DNA from: Silvania confinis
GTDB taxonomy: Bacteria; Pseudomonadota; Gammaproteobacteria; Enterobacterales; Enterobacteriaceae
Assembly: GCF_025564085.1 (NCBI RefSeq)
Contig: NZ_JAMGZJ010000065.1
Location: 41,774 to 105,773 of the forward strand
Direction: 5' to 3'
Length of the DNA stretch: 64,000 bases
In this document: positions 26,522 to 38,553 of the stretch, piece after piece
How the letters are laid out: every line of letters begins with the position of its first letter
Numbering within the stretch: the first letter of the stretch is position 1
The notes under the pieces: generated by a model
What the model saw: the letters and a program-made list of their open reading frames with translations, nothing else
The model's database searches: none
What the model was told of the DNA's origin: nothing
Made by a program: the position numbers and the translations under genes

Positions 26522-28099
26522 ATGAAACGTATTCCGCATCAACTGATGGAGCTGAACAGCACTTTTATCTGGCACTGGCCCTGGTTTATTCAGGGCGTTA
26601 AAAGCGCGAAACAGCATGGTTTCACTGGGATCATCCTGCACCAACAGGAACTGCTTTCTGTGCTTGCAACGCCCTCGCCGTTAAGTCAGAAACTTAACGT
26701 CGAGAACTTAATTCATCAGCAACATTACGCGTTGCAGTATTTAATACGCGTCGACCGTTATCTGGCAGACAATAATTTATCGTTCTGGCTGCAGGGTGAA
26801 GCCGCGCCGAATGACGATATTATTAAGCGTAAATTTCCCGAACTGACCTTCGAAGAAAAAAGCGCGCCGGATTTCTGGCAGCATTTCTATTCGGCAATAT
26901 TGCATCCGCTATTACATTCGCTGCCGCATCTGAGCGGGCTTATTCTCAGCCTGACGACGCCAGACTTTCAGACCGCGCGCTGGCAGCAAAGCCTGCACGA
27001 TGTCTGGAGCCTGCTGCGCGCCAAGGGCAAAAAGCTGGTGCTGCGCGACTATATCGATGACAGCTGGCCGCGACAGCAGCTGTCCAACATGCTGGCAACC
27101 CTGCCGAATGACGTTCGCGCCTCGATCAAAGCCACGGAGCTGGATTACCACCCGGGTTTTGCCAATCATCCCCACATCGCCACGCTGCCGGGGCACAAAA
27201 AGTGGATCGAGTACGATCTCTTCGGTACCGGCTACGGCTGGACCGCGCTGCCGTGCTATCTGGCCGATGAAATCAGCGGCCGCTTAAGCTGGGCGCTCAG
27301 CGCCGCAGAAAACGAAGTTGAAGCTGTGACCTCTCGAGTCAGCTGGCAGTGGTTGCCCGACAGCCGGGTGATGGACTCCGCCAACGCCATCAATCTGTTC
27401 GGCCTGACCGCCGCTAACCAGACTGCCGATTCGACGCTGCCCGCCCCCTTTGAGCGCTGGGTCGAGCATCATCAGCTTGGCTTTCGCTCGCTGCAGGACA
27501 AACATCAGCTCGACGCCATCCTGCGCGCCAGCTACGACTGGCTGTGTAAAACGCCCAACTTCCTCGGGCGACGGCTGCACTATCAAAGTCAGATCCCCGA
27601 GAGCGTGGCCCAGGCGCAGCTACTGCTGCATATGGACACCCGCAGCGCCAACTGGATGCACGCCTGGCAGCCGCTGATGCCCACTGACGATCCGACACTT
27701 GGCAAAGAGCAGCGCGAGCGGGTGGCGCTGGAAAAAGAGGCCGCCTGCTTCCTGGCGTCGCGTACGGTACAAAACCTGCGTGAGCTGATGCCGCGGATAA
27801 CCTGCCCGGACGACACGCTGGAGATCCTGCTGGCCGCCTGGCGCAGCGCGGAAATCTACAGCCAGATGTTTTCCCATGTTGCGGCCGCGGTGACCGATAT
27901 CCTGTGGCTCGACCATTACGGTGCTAACAGCCTGCCTGCGGACACGTTGCTGCAGCATCAGCAACGCCTGCTGCGCTACAGCGATACCCTCGAGCGCTGG
28001 CTGGTGAATCCGCCCGCCAGCGGGCCGCTGTTCCTGCCGCTGCTGCTGAGCCCGGAGCGCCTGCACCGTTTTGCCAGCAGCCTGAATGAGTTGCGATAA
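26522..28099 (+). CDS. Uncharacterised 525-residue protein, possible glycoside-hydrolase-like TIM barrel
   Basis: I do not recognise this protein with confidence. It is soluble (no signal peptide or membrane segment). The first half alternates hydrophobic strands and helices, for example GFTGIILHQQ, LSFWLQGE, LSGLILSLTT, KKLVLRDYIDD, IKATELDYHP, KKWIEYDLFG and WALSAA. This spacing suits a TIM barrel, and carboxylates sit at the strand ends as in glycoside hydrolases; the layout weakly recalls alpha-glucuronidases. The second half (about 300-525) is mostly helical. Its start region has AAGG seven bases before the ATG. Context (oxidoreductase, TogB-like protein) suggests carbohydrate use. Confidence 0.75.
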   Translation: MKRIPHQLMELNSTFIWHWPWFIQGVKSAKQHGFTGIILHQQELLSVLATPSPLSQKLNVENLIHQQHYALQYLIRVDRYLADNNLSFWLQGEAAPNDDIIKRKFPELTFEEKSAPDFWQHFYSAILHPLLHSLPHLSGLILSLTTPDFQTARWQQSLHDVWSLLRAKGKKLVLRDYIDDSWPRQQLSNMLATLPNDVRASIKATELDYHPGFANHPHIATLPGHKKWIEYDLFGTGYGWTALPCYLADEISGRLSWALSAAENEVEAVTSRVSWQWLPDSRVMDSANAINLFGLTAANQTADSTLPAPFERWVEHHQLGFRSLQDKHQLDAILRASYDWLCKTPNFLGRRLHYQSQIPESVAQAQLLLHMDTRSANWMHAWQPLMPTDDPTLGKEQRERVALEKEAACFLASRTVQNLRELMPRITCPDDTLEILLAAWRSAEIYSQMFSHVAAAVTDILWLDHYGANSLPADTLLQHQQRLLRYSDTLERWLVNPPASGPLFLPLLLSPERLHRFASSLNELR

Positions 28100-28240
28100 C
28101 CTAAGCATAAAAACTACCGGCAGGGTTGTCTGTACGGGGGGCAGAGGTAAAGCTGGGGATTGCGGTGAAAACGGGGAAAGTGTGACGACCTTTGCGAAAT
28201 GCAGATAAAGCTTGTGATACACATCGGCTTTTTTGCTTCC

Positions 28241-28261
28241 GGTGACGTGATTAACGTCACC
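28241..28261. repeat. Perfect inverted repeat after the 525-residue protein gene
   Basis: GGTGACGT (28241-28248) pairs with ACGTCACC (28254-28261), with CTTCC/AGAAG extending it imperfectly. T-rich DNA lies on the 5' side and an A-run on the 3' side, the wrong way round for a terminator on either strand. It sits between the convergent 525-residue-protein gene and actP. Confidence 0.45.
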
Positions 28262-28307
28262 AGAAGGGGGAAAAAATGTGATCCCCGACCAGCGGCCGGG
28301 GAGGGGA

Positions 28308-30271
<1,964 letters not shown>

Positions 30272-30310
30272 AGAGTCTCCGGGGTTTGTAGGGTAGTAGT
30301 TTTTATTATT

Positions 30311-30395
30311 CCCTCTCCCGGTGGGAGAGGGTTAGGGTGAGGGGGAAAGGTGCGGTTGAATGCCCTTACCCCGGCCCTCTCCCACAGGGAGAGGG
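30311..30395. repeat. CCCTCTCCC/GGGAGAGGG palindromic repeat, copy a
   Basis: Two hairpins, CCCTCTCCC-GGT-GGGAGAGGG (30311-30331) and CCCTCTCCC-ACA-GGGAGAGGG (30375-30395), have GTTAGGGTGAGGGGG and CCCTTACCCC between them. It lies between acs and yjcH inside the operon, where it could protect acs mRNA or lower downstream expression. Confidence 0.85.
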
Positions 30396-30406
30396 AGAAA
30401 ACCGGA

Positions 30407-32365
<1,959 letters not shown>

Positions 32366-32784
32366 GGCTTTTGTTCTCCTTGTTGAATGTTAATAATATG
32401 TCGCATAAAAGTTAATTACAGAGGGCTGGTCAGCTTTGTTTACTATTTGGGCGGCAGATCACGGGAAAATTGTGGAGTTCAAAAAATAAGCAAATGATAC
32501 TTTCAAGAAAAATAATTGCCTAAAACGATTATTTACATTTGTTGATAAAAAAGTTTTTTTATAACAAAAGGTTATTAAGCCAGACTAATAGAAATTAGCG
32601 TAATAACCTCATTTGTCAGTCAAATGCCTTGTTGTTAAAGGCTTGCGCAGCATGCCGTGCAAATGGTACTGATACGCCGCGTTAAAAAACCCATAAACGA
32701 ACGCAACACAATTCATGCCCTTTCAGTATGTGTCGTCCTCCTCTTTTTACGAGTACGAACGCTTCATTGAGGAAGTCTCTTGTT
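32366..32784. other. 419-base acs/gltP intergenic region
   Basis: This divergent control region is AT-rich and holds no gene. AGGTTATTA (32569-32577) and TAATAACCT (32601-32609), with an inner CTAAT/ATTAG pair, form a cruciform-like inverted repeat about mid-way. In K-12 the nrfABCDEFG operon lies between these two genes; no trace of it is seen here. Confidence 0.6.
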
Positions 32785-34098
32785 ATGAAAATTTTGAAAG
32801 TCAGCCTGGCCTGGCAAATTTTGCTGGCCCTTGTGCTGGGTATCTTGCTGGGTAGTTATCTGCATTATCACAGCGACAGCCGTGAATGGCTGGTGGTGAA
32901 CATGCTGCAGCCTGCGGGTGATATCTTTATTCACCTGATTAAAATGATTGTTGTACCGATTGTGATTTCGACGCTGGTGGTCGGGATTGCAGGCGTGGGC
33001 GATGCGAAGCAGCTCGGGCGTATCGGCGCGAAAACCATCCTTTATTTCGAAGTGATCACTACGGTGGCGATCATTCTCGGCATCACGCTGGCGAACGTGT
33101 TCCAGCCGGGCTCGGGTATTGATATGTCGCAGCTGGCGACGGTGGATATTTCGAAATACCAAAGCACCACGGCGGATGTACAGAGCCACGCGCATGGCCT
33201 GATGGGCACCATCCTGTCGCTGGTACCGACCAATATCGTGGCGTCGATGGCGAAGGGCGAAATGCTGCCGATCATCTTCTTCTCGGTGCTGTTTGGTCTG
33301 GGGCTTTCCTCCCTGCCGGCGACGCATCGCGAACCGCTGGTGACTGTGTTCCGTTCTATCTCCGAAACCATGTTTAAAGTCACCCATATGGTGATGCGCT
33401 ATGCGCCGGTTGGGGTGTTTGCGTTAATTGCTGTCACCGTGGCGAACTTCGGTTTTGCCTCCCTGTGGCCGCTGGCGAAGCTGGTGCTGCTGGTGCACTT
33501 CGCGATCCTGTTCTTTGCGCTGGTGGTGCTGGGACTGGTGGCGCGAATTTGTGGGCTGAGCATCTGGATTTTGATCCGCATCCTGAAGGACGAGCTGATT
33601 CTGGCGTACTCCACCGCCAGCTCTGAGAGCGTGCTGCCGCGTATTATTGAGAAGATGGAAGCCTACGGCGCTCCAGCGTCGATCACCAGCTTCGTGGTGC
33701 CGACCGGCTACTCGTTCAACCTTGATGGTTCGACGCTGTACCAGAGTATTGCCGCCATCTTTATTGCGCAGCTGTACGGAATCGATCTCTCTCTGTGGCA
33801 GGAAATCGTCCTCGTGCTGACTCTGATGGTCACCTCGAAGGGGATTGCCGGTGTTCCGGGCGTTTCGTTTGTGGTGCTGCTGGCCACGCTGGGTAGCGTA
33901 GGCATTCCGCTGGAAGGACTGGCGTTTATCGCCGGTGTAGACCGTATTCTCGACATGGCGCGTACGGCGCTGAACGTGGTCGGCAATGCGCTGGCGGTGC
34001 TGGTGATTGCCAAATGGGAACATCAGTTCGACAGCAAGAAAGCGCGGGCTTATGAACGTGAAATGCTGGGTCGCTTCGATAAGACGGCGGATCAGTAA
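32785..34098 (+). CDS. gltP: Glutamate/aspartate:proton symporter GltP
   Basis: A dicarboxylate/amino acid:cation symporter of 437 residues, the length of E. coli GltP and nearly identical. It imports glutamate and aspartate with protons. Visible landmarks are the serine-rich reentrant loop AYSTASSESVLPRI, the VVPTGYSFNLDGSTLYQS segment, and GVPGVSFVVLLATL and DRILDMARTALNVVGNALA near the C-terminus. The start at 32785 is the family start (MKILKVSLAWQILLAL); GAGGAAG lies upstream. It is monocistronic. Confidence 0.97.
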   Translation: MKILKVSLAWQILLALVLGILLGSYLHYHSDSREWLVVNMLQPAGDIFIHLIKMIVVPIVISTLVVGIAGVGDAKQLGRIGAKTILYFEVITTVAIILGITLANVFQPGSGIDMSQLATVDISKYQSTTADVQSHAHGLMGTILSLVPTNIVASMAKGEMLPIIFFSVLFGLGLSSLPATHREPLVTVFRSISETMFKVTHMVMRYAPVGVFALIAVTVANFGFASLWPLAKLVLLVHFAILFFALVVLGLVARICGLSIWILIRILKDELILAYSTASSESVLPRIIEKMEAYGAPASITSFVVPTGYSFNLDGSTLYQSIAAIFIAQLYGIDLSLWQEIVLVLTLMVTSKGIAGVPGVSFVVLLATLGSVGIPLEGLAFIAGVDRILDMARTALNVVGNALAVLVIAKWEHQFDSKKARAYEREMLGRFDKTADQ

Positions 34099-34106
34099 GA
34101 CAGAAT

Positions 34107-34133
34107 CATCCTCTCCCCTTTGGGGAGAGGATG
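34107..34133. repeat. CCTCTCCCC palindrome, copy b, after gltP
   Basis: CATCCTCTCCCC (34107-34118) pairs perfectly with GGGGAGAGGATG (34122-34133) around TTT. No T-run follows. It lies between convergent gltP and yjcO and belongs to the same repeat family as copy a. Confidence 0.8.
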
Positions 34134-34138
34134 GGAAA

Positions 34139-34813
34139 TTACTCCCCGCTTAACGCATCAAACTCTTCGCATCCGGTATCAAACCCTTCGCTACAGCTCA
34201 GATTTAACCAGTACAGCGCCTTCTGTTTATTGGGGGTGATAAACCCAACTTCCCCCTGCTGAAACACTTTGCCTGCCCAGTACTCGGCGTAACCCGTGCG
34301 CGAGAGGGTGGAACTGCGCTTAAACCAGACGGTGGCCTGGGCGTCATCCTGGGCGACTTCCACGCCGTTGGCGTAGATCAGCCCCAGCAGCAGCTGCGCA
34401 TCCACCGCGGCGTCATCCTCGGTATTTTCTGCAGCCTTCTGCAGCAGGCTCAGCGCCTGCGGGTAGTCGGTTTTCCCGGCCTGGGTATTGACCAGTAGCC
34501 GCGCCAGCATCACCGCACCCGGTGCGCTGCCCGCTACCATCGCCTGCTGCGCCAGCCCTTTTGCCTGGGCCAGATCGCCATGCTTAAACTTGATTTGTGA
34601 CAGCAGCGCCATGGCGTCGACGTCCCCGCCGGTGGCGGCTTTTTCGGCCCACTGTTCGGCCTGTTTATCGTCGCCGGAACTGTAATAGGTTTCGGCGAGG
34701 TAATACTGGGCGCGGCTGTCACCGGCCTGCGCCTGCGCCAGATACTGGCTGCCAATCTCCTCGGCAAATGCCCGGGAGGATAAAAGTAACAACAACAGAT
34801 AAAGGTGTTTCAT
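34139..34813 (-). CDS. yjcO: Sel1-repeat protein YjcO
   Basis: A 224-residue exported protein with a signal peptide (about 1-17, ends AFA) and several Sel1-like (TPR-type) alpha repeats of the A-x-x-G-x-x-x-A/G form, for example QAQAGDSRAQYYLAETYYSSG, AATGGDVDAMALLSQ and DAQLLLGLIYANGVEVAQDD. The end, LNLSCSEGFDTGCEEF, has two cysteines that could form a disulfide. It corresponds to E. coli YjcO, in the same position between gltP and fdhF. Function is unknown; it is probably periplasmic and protein-binding. Confidence 0.93.
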   Translation of the reverse strand: MKHLYLLLLLLSSRAFAEEIGSQYLAQAQAGDSRAQYYLAETYYSSGDDKQAEQWAEKAATGGDVDAMALLSQIKFKHGDLAQAKGLAQQAMVAGSAPGAVMLARLLVNTQAGKTDYPQALSLLQKAAENTEDDAAVDAQLLLGLIYANGVEVAQDDAQATVWFKRSSTLSRTGYAEYWAGKVFQQGEVGFITPNKQKALYWLNLSCSEGFDTGCEEFDALSGE

Positions 34814-34904
34814 ATGCTTTTTTCGTCTGGGTACATTGCGCGAGTATAAGCGCGGTACGAGCAGAAAAAAAAGGGTGCATTAAGACCCCAACCCCACTCA
34901 AGCC

Positions 34905-34922
34905 GGGCGGGTGACCCCGCCC
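34905..34922 (-). terminator. GC-rich 3' hairpin of the hok transcript
   Basis: GGGCGGG (34905-34911) pairs with CCCGCCC (34916-34922) around TGAC, just after the hok stop codon. It is the likely folded 3' end of the hok mRNA. Confidence 0.55.
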
Positions 34923-34929
34923 ACCGAAG

Positions 34930-35082
34930 CTAGCCTGCGGCGCAGGCTAATTTAGCCGCCACTTCATGCTGCTCACTCTTTATTGTGAGTTCGCATAACT
35001 TGCCGCGATTAATAAAGGTGAATAGCACTATGGTCAAACAGATAATTAATATTATTGCTGTCGCATATTTTAATGGCGTCAT
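34930..35082 (-). CDS. Hok-family type I toxin
   Basis: A 50-residue membrane toxin of the Hok/Gef family, easily missed because of its size. One membrane helix (about 8-24) contains ICLTIVLFTFI, followed by the family hallmark RGKLCELTIK, with the conserved cysteine 30 and glutamate 31, and EVAAKLAC. R1 Hok has the matching run CLTLLIFTYLTRKSLCEI...REVAA. AAGGAG lies eight bases before the ATG. The leader upstream (to about 35234) keeps the hok signature blocks, among them GGTGCTTAAGGCTTTCTG, AGCCCCGGATAATG, CATTAACC, GAGGC and GATAGCCTCTTA. A -10-like TAATAC lies at 35241-35246 on the minus strand. Expression should kill by membrane depolarisation unless blocked by Sok. Confidence 0.9.
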   Translation of the reverse strand: MTPLKYATAIILIICLTIVLFTFINRGKLCELTIKSEQHEVAAKLACAAG

Positions 35083-35087
35083 GCCTT

Positions 35088-35171
35088 TTACTCCTTGCAA
35101 ATAAAAGAATAAGAGGCTATCGTCCCTCGTGTTGGGTTGTGAGGGAAGAGAGCCTCGGTTAATGGAAACAT
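35088..35171 (-). CDS. Mok-like leader ORF of the hok locus
   Basis: A 27-codon frame starting MFPLTEALFPHNPTRG and ending TAA six bases before the hok ATG, overlapping the hok ribosome-binding site. In known hok loci translation of mok is needed for hok translation, and Sok RNA blocks mok. R1 mok runs on into hok, whereas this frame stops short, so coupling would be by re-initiation. It has no ribosome-binding site I can see. Confidence 0.5.
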   Translation of the reverse strand: MFPLTEALFPHNPTRGTIASYSFICKE

Positions 35172-35187
35172 TATCCGGGGCTTTTCA
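35130..35187 (+). ncRNA. Sok-like antisense RNA
   Basis: On the strand opposite the hok leader, -35 TTGCAA (35095-35100) and -10 TATCGT (35118-35123) are 17 bases apart, predicting a start near 35130. The RNA would cover the Mok-like start region and end at the hairpin GGTTAATG-GAAA-CATTATCC plus CTTTTC, at about 35186. The sequence GTTAATG...GGGGCT recalls the R1 Sok terminator. Its target stem-loop in the mRNA is GAGGCTCTCTTCCCTC with its complement, loop ACAACCCAAC. Confidence 0.75.
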
Positions 35188-35356
35188 CTTTCTGTCCCTC
35201 GGTACTGCTTAAGACAGAAAGCCTTAAGCACCCGTCGTCAGTATTATCTCCATGAATCAGAAAGAGAAGGTGTAAATCGCTGTATGGCGAATTACATTAT
35301 TCTGGAATTGCGCTCGCATAATAATATTCAGCAGGTTTAATTATTATTGAATGAAT

Positions 35357-35387
35357 AAAAAGGGAGTGAATATATCACTCCCTTTTT
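35357..35387. terminator. Bidirectional terminator between fdhF and the hok locus
   Basis: AAAAAGGGAGTGA (35357-35369) and TCACTCCCTTTTT (35375-35387) form a perfect 13-bp stem with A-run and T-run arms. It ends fdhF on the minus strand 24 bases after its stop and insulates the hok locus. Confidence 0.9.
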
Positions 35388-35411
35388 ATTCTTCGTTCCG
35401 TTAATGACGCA

Positions 35412-37559
35412 TCAGCCCATGGCGGTTTCGCGTAAATGCTTTTTCAGTTGGGTATATTCCTCGAGGACATACTCTTCTGCCGCCCGCTGGTCGGCGATGG
35501 GCTCTACACGCACAGCACAATATTTATATTCCGGTGTTTTGGTTATCGGGCTTAAATTTTCTGTGACCAGTTCATTACAAGCCCCAATCCACCACTGGTA
35601 AGTCATGTACACCGCACCCATGTTGGGCCTGTCGCTGACCTGGGCCCGGGTGATGACCCGACCTTTGCGCGAATTGACCCACACCAGCGCCTCATCTTCA
35701 ATGCCGAGGCGTGCGGCGTCGTCGGTGTTGATCTGCACGTAGCCCGGTTCATCAGCAAGCGCAGACAGGGCCGCACAGTTGCCGGTCATCGAGCGGCAGG
35801 AGTAGTGCCCCACCTCACGTACGGTAGAGAGCACCAGTGGATAGTCATCATCGAGCTTATCCATTGGCGCCATCCAGTCGCAGGTGAAGAATTGCGCCAG
35901 CCCGTTCGGGGTATCGAATTTTTCCTCGAACAGGAACGATGTACCCTGGTCGTCCGGGGATTCATCCCGGCACGGCCACTGGATATACCCCAGTTCACCC
36001 ATTTTTTCGTAGGTTGCACCTGTAAAGCCCGGACACAGCTGGCGCAGTTCGTCCCAGATCTGCTGAGTATTGTCGTAATGCATCGGATAGCCCATCCGGG
36101 TGGCAATTTCACTGATGATTTGCCAGTCGGTTTTCAGATCCCACTGTGGCTCCACCGCTTTAAAGAAGCGCTGGAAGCCACGGTCTGCGGCCGTGTAAAC
36201 CCCTTCATGCTCGCCCCATGAGGTAGACGGCAGGATAACGTCCGCCACGGCGGCGGTTTTGGTCATAAAGATGTCCTGCACAATCACCAGCTCCAGGGCA
36301 TCAAAGGCGTTGCGTACTGCCGACAGTTCGGCGTCAGTTTGCAGCGGATCTTCCCCCATGATGTACGCCGCGCGCACCTCGCCATGCGCCACGCGATGCG
36401 GCAGCTCGCTGATGCGATACCCGGTATGCGCGGGCAGGCTCTCCACTCCCCAGGCGTTGGCGAATTTCTCGCGGTTTTCCGCATGCTTAACAAACTGATA
36501 GCCCGGGAAGGTATCCGGCAGGGCTCCCATGTCGCAGGCACCCTGCACGTTATTCTGCCCGCGTACCGGGTTGACCCCGACGTGGGCTTTGCCGAGATTG
36601 CCGGTCAGCATCGCGAGGCTGGTCAGCGAGCGCACGGTCTCCACCCCTTGCCAGAACTGGGTGACGCCCATGCCCCACAGCAGCGTCGCGGTTTTGGCCC
36701 CGGCGTACAGGCGCGCCGCCTGGCGGATCTGCTGCGCACTGACGCCGGTGACGGCTTCGACCGACTCCGGCGGGTAGCCTTCGACAATCTTACGGTAGTC
36801 CTCAAAGCCTTCGGTGCGGGCCGCGATAAACGCCGGGTCGTACAGCTGCTCGGCAATAATGACGTGTCCAATCGCATTCAACAGGGCGATGTTCGAGCCG
36901 TTGCGCAGGGCGATGTGCAGGTCGGCAATACGCGCGCTTTCTATCCGACGCGGATCGCAGACGATGATTTTGGCACCGTTGTGCTTCGCGCGCAGAATAT
37001 GGTTCGCCACGATAGGGTGCGAATCCGCCGGGTTATAGCCGAAAATAAACACCAGATCGGTGTTATCAATCTCGTTGATGGCATTACTCATGGCGCCATT
37101 ACCGACCGACTGGTGCAGACCTGCAACCGAGGGGCCGTGTCAGACGCGTGCGCAGCAGTCGACGTTATTGGTGCCAATCACCGCCCGGGCAAATTTTTGC
37201 ATCAGGTAGTTGGTTTCGTTCCCGGTACCGCGCGAGGAGCCAGTGGTCTGGATCGCGTCCGGGCCGTACTGGTTCTTGATGTCGCTCAGGCGGCGGGCGA
37301 CGTAGTCCAGCGCCTCGTCCCACGAAACCGACTCCAGCTTGCCGCCGCGCGTGCGGCGGATCATCGGGTTTTTCAGGCGCGGGGTGAGGATCTGGGTATC
37401 GTTGATAAAATCCCAACCGTAATAACCTTTCAGGCACAGTTTGCCCTGATTGGTTTTCCCGTTGGCAGCCTCTGCGCGCACGATTTTGCCGTTATCGACC
37501 ACCAGGTTTATCTTGCAACCCGATGCGCAATAGGGGCAAACCGTGATGACGTTTTTCAT
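35412..37559 (-). CDS. fdhF: Formate dehydrogenase H, selenocysteine-containing
   Basis: The catalytic subunit of the formate-hydrogenlyase complex, oxidising formate to CO2 on a bis-MGD molybdenum centre with one [4Fe-4S] cluster. An in-frame TGA at 37140-37142 splits the frame; read as selenocysteine at residue 140 it gives 715 residues, the E. coli length and sequence. The cluster motif CPYCASGCK with a later LCLKGYYGW lies at the N-terminus, and the residues before the Sec are TNNVDCCARV. A conserved SECIS hairpin follows the TGA. A sigma-54 promoter lies upstream, so control by FhlA with formate is expected. It is not a pseudogene. Confidence 0.97.
37104..37142 (-). promoter_or_regulatory. 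SECIS element of fdhF
   Basis: The 39 bases from the TGA fold as in E. coli fdhF. The apical part GTTGCAGGTCTGCACC, with the SelB-binding loop GGTCT, is unchanged. It directs selenocysteine insertion at residue 140. Confidence 0.9.
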
Positions 37560-37602
37560 CGCTCTCGCTCCGGTTATCTAGAATAGGCGGTTGATTTTAT
37601 TA

Positions 37603-37618
37603 TGCCGTCTTAATGCCA
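37603..37618 (-). promoter_or_regulatory. Sigma-54 promoter of fdhF
   Basis: On the minus strand TGGCATTAAGACGGCA has GG and GC separated by ten bases, as in -24/-12 promoters, 44 bases before the fdhF start. E. coli fdhF is transcribed by sigma-54 RNA polymerase with FhlA, so this fits. I did not find an unambiguous FhlA site in the 260-base gap. Confidence 0.72.
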
Positions 37619-37821
37619 CATTCCTGTTGTGGGATCTCCCTGACTTTACGGGCGAATCCTGGTCAATACCCTGACGAAAAGCAGGCAAGCGGCAAAATCG
37701 GTCGTGCATTCGCGGTTGGGATGTGACGGCGGTTGAAGATCCGTGAGGGAAATGCCGTTTTGGCTGGAGGCTGGCACAGAATGGGCCAGACTGATCGTTA
37801 TCCCCTCAATGGAAACCGGCA

Positions 37822-38553
37822 ATGAAACCCGCAATTCTGGTGGTTGATGACGACATCGCGGTCTGCGAGCTGTTACAGGATGTGCTCAACGAGCATGTCT
37901 TCACGGTTTACGTGTGCCATACCGGCCAGGATGCCCTGTGCCAGGCCGCGCAGGCACCGGAGATTGCGCTGGTGCTGCTGGATATGATGCTGCCGGACAT
38001 CAACGGCCTGCAGGTGTTGCAGCAGTTGCAAAAGCAGCGCCCGGAGCTGCCGGTGGTGATGCTGACCGGGCTGGGCAGCGAGTCGGATGTGGTGGTCGGT
38101 CTCGAGATGGGAGCCGACGATTACATCGGCAAGCCTTTTAATCCCCGAGTGGTGGTGGCGCGGGTCAAAGCCGTGCTGCGGCGCACCGGCGCGCTGGCGG
38201 CCGAGCCCACTGTACCGCGAGCGGCGGGGTTGAGCTTTAACGGCTGGACGCTGGATACCGCCCGCTGTGAACTGGTGGATGCCCGGCGCAACGTGGTGCC
38301 GCTAACCCAGGGCGAGTACGGCCTGCTGCTGGCGCTCACGCAAAATGCCCGCCGGGTTCTGAGCCGCGAACAGCTGCTGGAGCTGACCCACAGCGAAAGC
38401 GCGGAGGTCTTTGATCGCACCATCGACGTGCTGATCATGCGCCTGCGGCGTAAAATCGAAATCAATCCCCATCAGCCGCTGCTGATTAAAACCATTCGCG
38501 GGCTGGGCTACGTCTTTGCCGCCGACGTGCAGCACGGCGATCGGGCAGCCTAA
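37822..38553 (+). CDS. OmpR-family response regulator of the sugar operon
   Basis: A 243-residue two-component response regulator. The receiver domain (1-120) has acidic residues 9-11, the phosphorylated aspartate at residue 54 in LLDMMLP, and the lysine in YIGKPF. The winged-helix DNA-binding domain (about 140-232) has RTIDVLIMRLRRKIE and GLGYVF. It lies tail to tail with the sugar kinase gene, overlapping it by four bases, and the only histidine kinase nearby is at the far side of the sugar operon. The pair very likely controls that operon. The start follows a GGAAACC stretch. Confidence 0.9.
   Translation: MKPAILVVDDDIAVCELLQDVLNEHVFTVYVCHTGQDALCQAAQAPEIALVLLDMMLPDINGLQVLQQLQKQRPELPVVMLTGLGSESDVVVGLEMGADDYIGKPFNPRVVVARVKAVLRRTGALAAEPTVPRAAGLSFNGWTLDTARCELVDARRNVVPLTQGEYGLLLALTQNARRVLSREQLLELTHSESAEVFDRTIDVLIMRLRRKIEINPHQPLLIKTIRGLGYVFAADVQHGDRAA

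Noticed and set aside
28241..28261. Terminator for actP or the 525-residue protein gene
   Set aside because: Neither strand has a T-run directly after the stem.
37140..37142. Apparent nonsense mutation splitting fdhF
   Set aside because: The TGA is the conserved selenocysteine codon, followed by an intact SECIS element; both halves are full length.
37646..37834. 62-codon minus-strand frame between fdhF and the response regulator
   Set aside because: It overlaps the regulator start and the fdhF promoter region, has an unlikely composition and no Shine-Dalgarno sequence.
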